From Rhodohalobacter sp. 614A (lineage in GTDB: Bacteria > Bacteroidota > Rhodothermia > Balneolales > Balneolaceae): DNA of 64,000 bases. A program made the translations under genes and the position numbers. Positions 43,662 through 53,046 of the stretch are shown in pieces. Numbering within the stretch: the first letter of the stretch is position 1; every line of letters begins with the position of its first letter. Where the stretch lies: contig NZ_JAKEDS010000001.1 in assembly GCF_021462415.1 (NCBI RefSeq), positions 62,001-126,000 of the forward strand, read 5' to 3'. Below the pieces are notes generated by a model that did not search any database, was not told the origin of the DNA, and worked only from the letters and a program-made list of their open reading frames with translations.

Positions 43662-45140
43662 TTAATATCCCTCATCCTGAACAAGTGCCGGATTTGCATC
43701 CATTATTGTTTGAGGTATCGGATAGTGCACATGATATGATTGAGCCGGCAAACCACGTTCCTGTGCTCTTTCAATCAGTTTACCAGTACGTATCAAATCT
43801 TCCCGGCGTTTTCCTTCATACCAAAATTCCCATCCTCTTTCGGTAAGAATATGGTCCCGAAGATCGGCTTTTGATCCAAAATCGGATAATTGAAGATCAT
43901 CGATTCCTGCCCGTTCTCTTACCTGGTTGATAAGATCTATAGATTCCTGGTTCGGACCATTCAGCTCGTTAAGTGCTTCAGCCCGGGTTAAAAGAACATC
44001 TGCATATCGGATTACCGGAACATCATTTCCATATCCGGGACCTGCGGCTCCATCATCAGGCCAGTATTTAAATGGCCGTCTTCCAATGTTTTCGTCATCC
44101 ACATTTGCCAGGTTATGAAGTTCACCGTCCTCGCCTACATATTCTGTTATGATCAGATCTTTGCGTGTATCGTTGGGATCGAATGTTTCATACCATGAAT
44201 CGTAAACAAACAAGTTGGAGTCGTCGAAGTTTCGGGCTGATTCCGGGAAATACAATCCGGTACGCGGATGATAATAAAAGGGAGAGGGCGCATATGGATA
44301 CGCAAAGTTCATAAAAGAATTACCTGCAGATCTGCCCGTATCTTTTTGTCCTTCTTTCACCCAGATCATCTCTTCATTTCCTTCATTGGCTACAAAAAAC
44401 AGGCTAAAATAATCGGGAAACAGACCGTAAGCGCCCATATCCATAATGGTTTTTGCTTCATCGGCAGCTTTTTGCCACTGTTTTGTATTCAGGTAAAGTT
44501 TCATCAAAAACCCATGGGCAGCACCTTTGTTGGCTCTTCCGTACTGTGATTCTTCGCCTGGTTCGGGCAAGCCGGAAAGGGACGCTGTCAGTTCGCTTTC
44601 AACAAAGCTTACGATTGCTTCTTCGGAAGCTCTTGGGAGTTCCAGTTCATCATCACTGCTGGTTCTCAGAGGCACCCCGCCAAATCGCATATACAAGGTG
44701 TAGTATGACGCAGCTCTGATAAATGTAGCTTCAGCTTTAATCAGCGTTATTGACGATGCATCAATCGGTGCATCGTCTATTTCTTCCAAAATAATATTGG
44801 CATCCCGAATGGCTTCGTATGGTTTTGTATAGAAAAATGTGTGTACGGAAGCGGGATCCATAATAAAGTTCTGGTACGTTGGGGTCCAACTGGAAACCAC
44901 GTATCCGTTATCTCCCATACATTCCTCAACTCCCAGAACATTTGCCAGTGAATTACCATTGTTTTCGGCAAGGTTGGCATATCCTGAAAAGAGAACTGAT
45001 TCTATCCCTTCCAAAGTTTCAAAGAGATTATCGGGAGCTGTCTCTGAATACACTTCAGGCTCCAACGAGTCACTACAGCTCGCGAACAAAATCAAAACTA
45101 AAGCTATAGATGCGTAATTGAATGTTTTTAAAAATTTCAT
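43662..45140 (-). CDS. SusD/RagB-family glycan-binding lipoprotein
   Basis: 492 residues, lipobox ILFASC (Cys22). Mature start SDSLEPEVYSETAPDNLFETLEG, helical core AEATFIRAASYYTLYMRFGGVPLRTS, and C-terminal block LLTRAEALNELNGPNQESIDLINQVRERAG...ILTERGWEFWYEGKRREDLIRTG, ending HYPIPQTIMDANPALVQDEGY. Clearly paralogous to the SusD at 51534, which shares the same blocks and ending. Partner of SusC at 45165, 24 bases upstream. Binds the glycan imported by the second locus; ligand unknown. Confidence 0.93.
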   Translation of the reverse strand: MKFLKTFNYASIALVLILFASCSDSLEPEVYSETAPDNLFETLEGIESVLFSGYANLAENNGNSLANVLGVEECMGDNGYVVSSWTPTYQNFIMDPASVHTFFYTKPYEAIRDANIILEEIDDAPIDASSITLIKAEATFIRAASYYTLYMRFGGVPLRTSSDDELELPRASEEAIVSFVESELTASLSGLPEPGEESQYGRANKGAAHGFLMKLYLNTKQWQKAADEAKTIMDMGAYGLFPDYFSLFFVANEGNEEMIWVKEGQKDTGRSAGNSFMNFAYPYAPSPFYYHPRTGLYFPESARNFDDSNLFVYDSWYETFDPNDTRKDLIITEYVGEDGELHNLANVDDENIGRRPFKYWPDDGAAGPGYGNDVPVIRYADVLLTRAEALNELNGPNQESIDLINQVRERAGIDDLQLSDFGSKADLRDHILTERGWEFWYEGKRREDLIRTGKLIERAQERGLPAQSYHVHYPIPQTIMDANPALVQDEGY

Positions 45141-45164
45141 GATAGATATCCTTATAAATTGAAA

Positions 45165-48100
45165 TTAAAAGCCAAGATTTACACCGACCAAGTAGGTCCT
45201 TGCGGATGGATAGCCATTCCAGTCAATCCTGAAATTAGCATCTCCATTTGGATTCAGTGCCGGATCAAATCCATCATAATCGCTTAATGTCAACAGGTTT
45301 TGTCCTGTTACATATATTTGGGCAGACCGGATAAATGTTTGCGGCAATGTATATGTAAGCCGTACTGTTTGCAGTTTAATGTAAGAGGCATCTACCACCG
45401 TGCGGGAATTAAGCGCATACGCTTCCTGATCACTTGAATCTATAAACGAAGGTTGATCGTTTGTTGGATTATCAACGGTCCAGCGGTTTAGAAGCGGCTC
45501 TGCCAATTTATTGGTACGTACCGTTGAAACATACGGGAAGTACGTTTCCAGCAGATTTCCATTTACCATTTTCACACCGGAAACTCCTTCGATAGAAACA
45601 TGAAGCTCCCAGTTTTTGTAATTAACTGTATTCCCGAAACCCCATGTAAAATCAGGAATGGAATTACCGAGGTTTACCCTGTCTTCTGCGCTGATGGTGC
45701 CATCACCGTTTGTATCGTGGAATTTCCACTGGCCAGGCACGGCATCGTAACCTGCGGCTGCATCCGCTTCGTTGGTTTGCCAGACTCCGTCAACTTTGTA
45801 ACCATAAAACGAATAGATAGGCAGACCGGGAGTTATGATGGCCGCATTACCTGATTTGGTTGGGATGCTTCCGGTTAGAATTCGCTCGATGTCACCTCCC
45901 AAATCCTTAACCTCATTATTCAAAGTGGCCAGGTTTAAATCTGATCTCCATGAAAAGTCTGTGGTTTCTACATTATAGGAGGTCAGAGATACTTCAAGAC
46001 CTTTGTTTACCATCCTTCCAATATTTACCAATTTGCTGCTATAACCGGATGATCGTGGAACCGGCAAACTGATCAGCATATCCCGGGTATTTTTCCAGAA
46101 CCAATCTACCGAACCCGACATGCGGTTATCGAAAAAGCTGATATCAAAACCGGCATCAAATTGTTCGGTGGTTTCCCACTTCAAATCGGGATTGGCAATT
46201 CGGGAAGGCTCTAACGTATTTACAAATTCGTTATCGAGAACAAGTGTACTACCGGAGCTAAATGTAATGAGTGATCGGTTGTTACCAATTTCCTGGTTTC
46301 CGGTTTCACCCCAGCTGGCTCTCAGTTTTAACATTGAGATTTTGTCCCGCAATGGAGCAAAAAATTCTTCCTGGTCAATTAACCAGCCTACCGATACGGA
46401 AGGGAAGAAACCGAACCTGTTATCTTCACCGAACCGGCTGGAACCATCAATCCTGTAACTCGCCGTTAGATTATATTTATCTTTGAACGAGTAGTTTACC
46501 CGGCCGAGATAAGACAGCAACGTATTTGTGTTTTTAGAACTGGATGCATCCAGAGTAGACTGCTCCGCCAAATCCATATTATACGCCTGGGTTGCATCGG
46601 TGCTAAAACCGGAGCCTTGCAGACTGCTGTATTCTTTTATGAATTTTTGGGTGGTAATCCCTACAACGGCATCAAATCTGTGATCCTCAATGGTCTGCTT
46701 ATAATTGATGGTTCCTTCTGCGAGGTAATTATAAAGGCCCGCATCGTATACAGTGGCAATACCACCCAGTGATTTTCCTGTAACGGTTGTTTTATCTTTA
46801 TAGATATTCTTTTTCTCATTACTAATATCTCCGCCGGCATTTACTTTGACGGATAAACTTGGAAGGATAAAATATTCACCATACAGAGTACCGAAGTACC
46901 TGTATCTATCTGCATCCATATTTGTACCGTTGATGAGAGCTACAGGATTATCAAGGTTTGCGAATTGAGTAACTACATATTCACCGGCATCATTATAAAC
47001 TGCGATTGTAGGATCATAGAGTTTCGCTGCATTGACTACCCCGGATCGCTCATTTACATCGAAACCGAATGGGACAAACTCATCTTCTATATAGCTGACG
47101 TTTGTATTGAATCCCATTTTAAACTTGTCAGATGTATACTGAAGGTTGAAACGTGCATTGTACCTGTTATAACTTGATCCTTCAATCAGTCCATCCTGGG
47201 ATGTATTATTAACAGATACCAAATATGTAGTGTTGGGATTACCCCATGAAAAAGACAAATCATGAGTTTGCATAGGAGCATTATCCCTGAAAATCATTTC
47301 CTGCCAGTCTGTACCACCATTTTGGATGCCTGTTACACGATCTGATTCGCCGCCTTCTCCCAAATCAATCAGGGAATTGACAACTTCTTGATATTCCTGT
47401 GCATTTAAAAGATCCAATCTGTCATGAGTGTTCTGAATACCAAAACTGCCACGGTAGTTGACTTGAAGAGCTCCTTGCGAACCTTTTTTTGTCGTTACCA
47501 TAATTACACCATTCGCGCCCCTGGAGCCATAAATAGCTGTAGCAGAAGCATCCTTCAAGATTTGAATGGATTCGATATCAGAGGGGTTGAGAGCACTTAA
47601 AGGGTTACGGGGAGAACGATTTGTAGGAATCTGGTTTCCCGTACCGCTAATAAGAACAGAGTTATCAATGGGCAGCCCATCAATTACATAAAGAGGAGCC
47701 GTTCCACCGGTAATAGAACCAACACCACGAATGTTAATAGACATACCTCCACCCGGTTCACCCGTATTTTGCACGACCTGAACACCCGGCGCTGCGCCTT
47801 GCAAAAGTTCGTCTACAGATTCAACAACACCCTGGTTAAAACGGCTGTCATCTAGGTTCACAACAGAGCCGGATATGTCTCTTTCCCTCAGAGTTCCATA
47901 TCCAACTACTACCAACTCGCCCCCCATAATTGCCGCAGGTGCCAGTAGTACATCAATAACAGATCTGCCATCAATGGGAATTTCACTTGTTTCGTATCCT
48001 ACATACGAAAACAACAGTGTATCTGAAGGGCTGGATGAGGGCAAAACATACTCCCCATCTAAATCTGTTGTGGTTCCACGAACAGTCCCTTTTATCATTA

Positions 48101-48245
48101 TATTAACACCTGGTAGTGTTTCACCAGTCTCACTATCGGTAACTTTACCCGTTACTTCGTGATCCTGGGCCATACCTGCTGTTGTCATAAGTAACAAGAC
48201 AAAAACTAACAGCATCAGTTTGTTATAGAGCATCGGTTTCTTCAT
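45165..48245 (-). CDS. SusC/RagA-family TonB-dependent transporter
   Basis: 1026 residues. Signal peptide ending GMAQ, regulatory-like domain VTGKVTDSETGETLPGVNIMIKGTV, GELVVVGYG box, plug with VVQNTGEPGGGMSINIRGVGS and SIQILKDASATAIYGSRGANGVIMVTTKKG, barrel ending VGVNLGF. A GGAG ribosome site lies 6 bases before the ATG. Nearly block-for-block paralogue of the SusC at 53047. Three LacI-type sites lie upstream (48259, 48274, 48504), the richest cluster in the window, so this pair is probably induced by the local regulator. Confidence 0.93.
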   Translation of the reverse strand: MKKPMLYNKLMLLVFVLLLMTTAGMAQDHEVTGKVTDSETGETLPGVNIMIKGTVRGTTTDLDGEYVLPSSSPSDTLLFSYVGYETSEIPIDGRSVIDVLLAPAAIMGGELVVVGYGTLRERDISGSVVNLDDSRFNQGVVESVDELLQGAAPGVQVVQNTGEPGGGMSINIRGVGSITGGTAPLYVIDGLPIDNSVLISGTGNQIPTNRSPRNPLSALNPSDIESIQILKDASATAIYGSRGANGVIMVTTKKGSQGALQVNYRGSFGIQNTHDRLDLLNAQEYQEVVNSLIDLGEGGESDRVTGIQNGGTDWQEMIFRDNAPMQTHDLSFSWGNPNTTYLVSVNNTSQDGLIEGSSYNRYNARFNLQYTSDKFKMGFNTNVSYIEDEFVPFGFDVNERSGVVNAAKLYDPTIAVYNDAGEYVVTQFANLDNPVALINGTNMDADRYRYFGTLYGEYFILPSLSVKVNAGGDISNEKKNIYKDKTTVTGKSLGGIATVYDAGLYNYLAEGTINYKQTIEDHRFDAVVGITTQKFIKEYSSLQGSGFSTDATQAYNMDLAEQSTLDASSSKNTNTLLSYLGRVNYSFKDKYNLTASYRIDGSSRFGEDNRFGFFPSVSVGWLIDQEEFFAPLRDKISMLKLRASWGETGNQEIGNNRSLITFSSGSTLVLDNEFVNTLEPSRIANPDLKWETTEQFDAGFDISFFDNRMSGSVDWFWKNTRDMLISLPVPRSSGYSSKLVNIGRMVNKGLEVSLTSYNVETTDFSWRSDLNLATLNNEVKDLGGDIERILTGSIPTKSGNAAIITPGLPIYSFYGYKVDGVWQTNEADAAAGYDAVPGQWKFHDTNGDGTISAEDRVNLGNSIPDFTWGFGNTVNYKNWELHVSIEGVSGVKMVNGNLLETYFPYVSTVRTNKLAEPLLNRWTVDNPTNDQPSFIDSSDQEAYALNSRTVVDASYIKLQTVRLTYTLPQTFIRSAQIYVTGQNLLTLSDYDGFDPALNPNGDANFRIDWNGYPSARTYLVGVNLGF

Positions 48246-48258
48246 TTCTTCTCCAATT

Positions 48259-48287
48259 TAAAAGCGCTTACAATGTAATCGTTTACA
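48259..48287. promoter_or_regulatory. Tandem LacI-type operators upstream of susC
   Basis: TAAAAGCGCTTACA (48259-48272) and TGTAATCGTTTACA (48274-48287), one base apart, starting 14 bases upstream of the susC ATG. The first overlaps the leader near the ribosome site. The pair recurs with different spacing upstream of the paralogous susC at 53047. Confidence 0.75.
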
Positions 48288-48503
48288 TTTAAAATGTAAA
48301 TATCCCCCATACTTAAATCAAGAACTTGTTGAAAAAATAAAAACATTGGAATAATTGTTTTAAATCCAAAAAATCTACCTTTAACAACTTTTAACGGCAA
48401 ATAATATATATTTCAGAGCAAGAGGAAAGACGTTTGAACATCTTTCAAAAAATGAAATACGTGTGTAATGGATTTGAAAGAATCAGAAAATAAATTAGAT
48501 ATT

Positions 48504-48517
48504 TGTAATCGTTTACA
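48504..48517. promoter_or_regulatory. LacI-family operator, distal
   Basis: TGTAATCGTTTACA, 10 bases past the stop of the sulfatase gene (48528) and 259 bases upstream of the susC ATG. Identical to 34546, 48274 and 56172. A distal site could support DNA looping with the proximal pair at 48259-48287. Confidence 0.75.
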
Positions 48518-48527
48518 GACATAGGTG

Positions 48528-49985
48528 TCATTTATTTCCAATCTTTTCCATCAACTGATTATACATTCGTTTTTTGATCGGTTCCACTCCTTTTTTGTCT
48601 GCTATATTTTCCACATAGAACGGATCGGTTGACAGATCATACAATTCTTCTGCAATGATTTTATGATCTTCTTTGCGAACCCAAATATTGTAGCGATATC
48701 TTTCATCCCGGATGGAAGAGCCAATAATCTCATATGCCGCGCCTCCCTGGAGCGGCCGTGTTGTCTGGGAAACAGCAAAGGGTTTAACATCAGCCTCAGG
48801 ATTTTTTAAAACGGGTACAAGCGAAACACCTGACAAATCTTTTTTCATGGGTAAACCCGCCCAATCAACCAGTGTTGGATAGATATCAATCATCTCCACA
48901 ATGCTGTCTGATTTTTTCCCCGGATTTTTCAAATCGGGTGTTTTAATGATAAAAGGGACCCGGGTACCCAGCTCAAAAGTAGTCCATTTTCCAAACTGAC
49001 CATGTTCGCCTGCGTGGTATCCGTGATCTGACACAAAAACGACCGCTGTTTTCTTATCAAGATTTAATCGTTTCAATTCGTCGAGAACCTTTCCTATCTG
49101 GGCATCCACAAAACTTATCGATGCCATATATCCATGCCGCAATTCCAGTTTTTTGGATTCAGGAATGGGTCCTTCCTTCGGCACATCGGTATAACTTCTG
49201 GCCTCGTTTGAATTTACATAGGCCAGATCAGGCACGCCGTCTACCGGGGCCGTGTAGCGTGGTGGTGAGGGTAAATGATTCCGGTCGTACAAATCCCAAT
49301 ATTTTTTGGGAGCATTGTATGGTAAATGAGGTTTCCAGAATCCTACCGCGAGGAAAAATGGTGTTTCCTGTAATTCTCTCAGTTTATTAACAGCAGCATT
49401 GGCAATTCGACCGTCAACATAGGCTTCGTCGGGAACATCTTCCCGCTGAACAGCTGGCCCTTTTTTTAAATCGTAATGCCACTGATAGGGCCGTCCCGGA
49501 ACATACCAATCGTGAAAATGAGCAGCCCAGTGATAAAACGGAGTTTCAGACCACGACTCAGGATCTCCTTCCTTAAACTTCTCGCCCCAATTGTGATAAA
49601 TTTTTCCAATGCCGGCAGAGTAATAGCCATTTTCTTTAAAATATTGGGGAAGTGTTTCTATTTGAGGATACATCTCCCGAAAGCTCTTACTGAGTCTCTG
49701 GATATCTAATTCATTTGGCCGTTTGCCCGTCATGATGGATGCGCGCGACGGATTGCATAATGGATTTTGCACATACGCCCTTGTAAAAGCACGTCCCTCA
49801 GAAGCTAACTTATCGATATTGGGAGTTTGCAATCCTTCTGCTCCATAGCTTTCAACAAGCATATTAAGGTCATCAACAATGATAAACAGTACATTTTGTT
49901 TATCTGATGGTGCACTTTTTGATTGAGCATGTATTGTGGTTGTCAGCGAGAGTAAAGCTACAAGGCAAAAAATTATTTTTTTCAT
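48528..49985 (-). CDS. Type I sulfatase, iduronate-2-sulfatase-like, secreted
   Basis: 485 residues with signal peptide ending IHAQ. Metal site FIIVDDLNMLVESYG, active-site CNPSRASIMTG with Cys77, GKIYHN, VGFWKPHLPYNAPKKYWDLYD and VSDHGYHAGEHGQFGKWT are in the style of iduronate-2-sulfatase/choline-sulfatase-like bacterial enzymes, a group that often acts on 2-O- or 6-O-sulfated sugars. Last gene of the operon that begins with susC at 56121, 7 bases after the preceding sulfatase. A maturase must convert Cys77. Exact linkage specificity unknown. Confidence 0.92.
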   Translation of the reverse strand: MKKIIFCLVALLSLTTTIHAQSKSAPSDKQNVLFIIVDDLNMLVESYGAEGLQTPNIDKLASEGRAFTRAYVQNPLCNPSRASIMTGKRPNELDIQRLSKSFREMYPQIETLPQYFKENGYYSAGIGKIYHNWGEKFKEGDPESWSETPFYHWAAHFHDWYVPGRPYQWHYDLKKGPAVQREDVPDEAYVDGRIANAAVNKLRELQETPFFLAVGFWKPHLPYNAPKKYWDLYDRNHLPSPPRYTAPVDGVPDLAYVNSNEARSYTDVPKEGPIPESKKLELRHGYMASISFVDAQIGKVLDELKRLNLDKKTAVVFVSDHGYHAGEHGQFGKWTTFELGTRVPFIIKTPDLKNPGKKSDSIVEMIDIYPTLVDWAGLPMKKDLSGVSLVPVLKNPEADVKPFAVSQTTRPLQGGAAYEIIGSSIRDERYRYNIWVRKEDHKIIAEELYDLSTDPFYVENIADKKGVEPIKKRMYNQLMEKIGNK

Positions 49986-49992
49986 GTCACAT

Positions 49993-51450
49993 TTAGTTAA
50001 CGGATAATGTGTCTAATAAAGAATCATTGAGTTGATTCATATGGTTTTTTATTTCACGATCCAGTTCTTTTTTGATGTCTTTCACGCTCTGTCGGGAATC
50101 GTAAATCAGGTTAATATTCTCTTCCGGATCTTTGGCGATATTGTACAATTCATCTCTTTCAGGATTCCTAAAATCTTCCACTAACTTCCACTCTTTTGTG
50201 CGATAAGCCCGCATATAAGACTGAGCATAGTTGATCATGGAATATTCAGCGTAAATATCGGTTCTCCAGTCATTTACAGTTTCACCCTTCAGAAGAGGAA
50301 CCATACTTCGGCCGCGGACAATTTTCCCTTTTGGCATATCTGCGCCAGCCATTTCGAGAAGCGTGGGAAACCAATCGAGGCTGGATACGATCTCCGATAC
50401 TTTTGTTCCCGGCTCTACCACGTCCGGCCAGCGGACAATTACAGGCACTCTTAATGACAAATCATATAAATTTGGCCTGTATTTCTGTCCAATATTTGGC
50501 TCTTTTGGTGGCAGATGCTTCGTTACCCAAATTCCATTTCCTTTATGGAAAATCCCGTTGTGGCCCATATTATAGCCATGATCGGACGTAAAAATCACAA
50601 TGGTATTATCTGCGATGTTCAGCATATCAAGTGTATACAGCAAGCGCCCGACATTTCTATCCACACCGCTGACACTTGCAAGGTATTCCCGCATCATGCG
50701 TTTTACCCGTTCTACATCAAGATCCGGGAAATCAGGATTGGGGATATCGGGATCCAGATCTTTGTAAGGTTCCCAATCGGCTTCGGCTACAGGTAACCAG
50801 GCACCATGCGGAGCCCGGTAATGAACACTCAATAAAAATGGTTTATCCGAATTTCTTTTGAGAAACTCAATGGCTTCATCTGTAAGAATATCCGTTGTTA
50901 ATCCTTTAAACGTTTTTACCTCTCCGTTTTTTTCAAGAGGTGGATCCACAGGTGACGTTCCGCCACCCGTCAAACCCATAAAATAGTCGTACCCGTTATT
51001 AGTAGGATGGTATTTGTTTGAAGGATCAGCCGTCCAATCCCCTAAATGCCACTTCCCTATCAGCCCGGTCGTATATCCATTATCTGACAATACTTCCGGA
51101 AAAGTAATGGAAGCGGGATCCAGTCCAACCTCATTTTCAGGATCATATAATCGATGGCCCGGCTGCGGAATAAAGTCGGCAATGCTAAACTCGCTGGCGT
51201 ATCTGCCCGTCATCAGTGCAGCCCGGGCGGGACTGCATACCGGAGTGCTCACAAACGCATTTTTAAAATTCGCACCTTCGCTAGCAAGGCGATCAATATT
51301 CGGCGTGGAAGCCTGCTTGTTGCCATTCGCCCCGATCGTCCAAACGGCCTGATCATCTGTATAAATAAACAGGATATTTGGCTTTTTTTCCTGAGCATGA
51401 ACGTGCGTTGAAATCAATAAAAGCAGAACCAGTGAGTGGATAAATTTCAT
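49993..51450 (-). CDS. Type I sulfatase, secreted
   Basis: 485 residues from the ATG at 51450, which starts the signal peptide (LVLLLLISTHVHAQ). Metal site FIYTDDQAVWTIG, active-site CSPARAALMTG with Cys72 (Ala instead of Ser in the CxPxR motif, which is allowed), IGKWHLGDW, HYRAPHGAW and TSDHGYNMGHNG. Third gene of the susC-susD-sulfatase-sulfatase operon, 83 bases after susD. Differs from the other three sulfatases in wording, so the four probably remove different sulfate groups. Confidence 0.92.
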   Translation of the reverse strand: MKFIHSLVLLLLISTHVHAQEKKPNILFIYTDDQAVWTIGANGNKQASTPNIDRLASEGANFKNAFVSTPVCSPARAALMTGRYASEFSIADFIPQPGHRLYDPENEVGLDPASITFPEVLSDNGYTTGLIGKWHLGDWTADPSNKYHPTNNGYDYFMGLTGGGTSPVDPPLEKNGEVKTFKGLTTDILTDEAIEFLKRNSDKPFLLSVHYRAPHGAWLPVAEADWEPYKDLDPDIPNPDFPDLDVERVKRMMREYLASVSGVDRNVGRLLYTLDMLNIADNTIVIFTSDHGYNMGHNGIFHKGNGIWVTKHLPPKEPNIGQKYRPNLYDLSLRVPVIVRWPDVVEPGTKVSEIVSSLDWFPTLLEMAGADMPKGKIVRGRSMVPLLKGETVNDWRTDIYAEYSMINYAQSYMRAYRTKEWKLVEDFRNPERDELYNIAKDPEENINLIYDSRQSVKDIKKELDREIKNHMNQLNDSLLDTLSVN

Positions 51451-51533
51451 TTTTGAAGTAGATCTAAATAGTAATAGAGGCCGATCCATTTGAGCAAAAT
51501 GAACCAGCCTCCATTGTATAAAATTTCGACTAA

Positions 51534-53015
51534 TTAATAACCAGGATTCTGCTCAAGATTTGGATTTGCATCTAAAGCAAACTGGGGAATTGGATGGCGT
51601 ACATGATGAGGCTGAGCCGGCAGTCCTCTTTCCTGGGCTTTTTGAATGAAAAGTCCGTGACGAATCAGGTCATCTCTTCGTTTTCCTTCCCACCAGAATT
51701 CCCAGCCACGTTCGTCAAGAATATGACCGCGAAGACCGTCTTTGGATGGATAATCCGCCAAGGTAATATCTTCCAATCCGGCTCTGTTTCTTATCTGGTT
51801 GATTAAATCAACGGACTCCTGGTTTGGCCCGTTTAATTCATTTAGAGCTTCAGCTCGTGATAATAAGATATCAGCATACCGGATATCGGGAATATCATTT
51901 CCGTAGGCGGGACCGGCATAATCATCTGCGGGCCAATATTTAAACGGACGCACATTGTCATTTGGCGGTAACAGGTTGATGAGCTCACCGTTTGTATTTA
52001 CATATTCCCGGATAATCAGGTCGGTTCGGTTGTCATTTGGCTCGAACGAGTTCCAGAATTCATCGCGAATCCGAAACATAGTGGCAAAATTTCTACAACC
52101 GTCACAAAACTCTAATCCCGTACGGGGATTACTCTGAAAACCTGTTGGCCATGCGAAGTTCATAAAACTGATGTTGGCAGATCGGCCGAGATCGGCACGT
52201 CCTGTCCGGGCCCAGATAATTTCCTCATTTCCTTCATTGGCAACCTGGAACAGGCCAAAGTATGAAGGGAATAAATCAAATGTTCCCAGATCCATAATTT
52301 GCTTGGCCATATCGGCTGTTTTTTGCCACTGCTTTGTATTCAGGTAAAGCTTTGTAAGGAATCCCATAGCCGCAGCTTTATGAGCCCGGCCATATGCTTT
52401 TTCTTGTCCGTAGGGTGGCAAGCCGGGAATGGCTGCAAGAAGTTCTGATTCTATAAAACTGATCATTTCTTCTTCTGTGGCCCGTGGAAGTTCCAGTTCC
52501 TGATCGGTGCTGGTGCGTAACGGTACGGGACCAAAAACCATATACAATTTATAGTATGCAACAGCCCTGATAAATCGTGCTTCTGCCCGGATCAGCTCTT
52601 TATTTGCGTCACTAATATCGGCATCATCAATATTTTCCAGGAGAATATGAACGTTTCGTATTGCCTGGTAGGGCTGGTTCCACATAACAGCATACATGCT
52701 GCTTCCCACGCCATCCATGATAAAATCCTGGAAGTTCAACGCCCAGTTACCTATTGCGCCGGCTGTTGCAAACCCAACATCCGTCATAATTTCCAGGGAT
52801 GTTAACTGCTGGGCAGCATCATTTCCGCCTACCATGGCCAAATTTTCGTGTGCACCATATAACACAGCCTCTATTCCTTCAAGAGATGCAAATGTGTTTT
52901 CGGGAGCCGTTTCTGAGAATACCTCCGGATCAAGTGCTGATTCACCACATCCATTTGCTAACACAAGGGTTATTGCAAGTACTAATCCAAATGCGATTAA
53001 CTTTGATAATTTCAT
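51534..53015 (-). CDS. SusD/RagB-family glycan-binding lipoprotein
   Basis: 493 residues, lipobox VLANGC (Cys23). Blocks match the SusD at 43662: ALDPEVFSETAPENTFASLEGIEAVLYG, AEARFIRAVAYYKLYMVFGPVPLRTS, LLSRAEALNELNGPNQESVDLINQIRNRAG, ILDERGWEFWWEGKRRDDLIRHG, and the ending HPIPQFALDANPNLEQNPGY. Adjacent SusC is 31 bases upstream. A tandem duplication with later divergence is inferred; differences in the central part (residues about 60-110) may change ligand choice. Confidence 0.93.
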   Translation of the reverse strand: MKLSKLIAFGLVLAITLVLANGCGESALDPEVFSETAPENTFASLEGIEAVLYGAHENLAMVGGNDAAQQLTSLEIMTDVGFATAGAIGNWALNFQDFIMDGVGSSMYAVMWNQPYQAIRNVHILLENIDDADISDANKELIRAEARFIRAVAYYKLYMVFGPVPLRTSTDQELELPRATEEEMISFIESELLAAIPGLPPYGQEKAYGRAHKAAAMGFLTKLYLNTKQWQKTADMAKQIMDLGTFDLFPSYFGLFQVANEGNEEIIWARTGRADLGRSANISFMNFAWPTGFQSNPRTGLEFCDGCRNFATMFRIRDEFWNSFEPNDNRTDLIIREYVNTNGELINLLPPNDNVRPFKYWPADDYAGPAYGNDIPDIRYADILLSRAEALNELNGPNQESVDLINQIRNRAGLEDITLADYPSKDGLRGHILDERGWEFWWEGKRRDDLIRHGLFIQKAQERGLPAQPHHVRHPIPQFALDANPNLEQNPGY

Positions 53016-53046
53016 AATTATTCGTTTTAAAGTTTAAAAAGGGTTT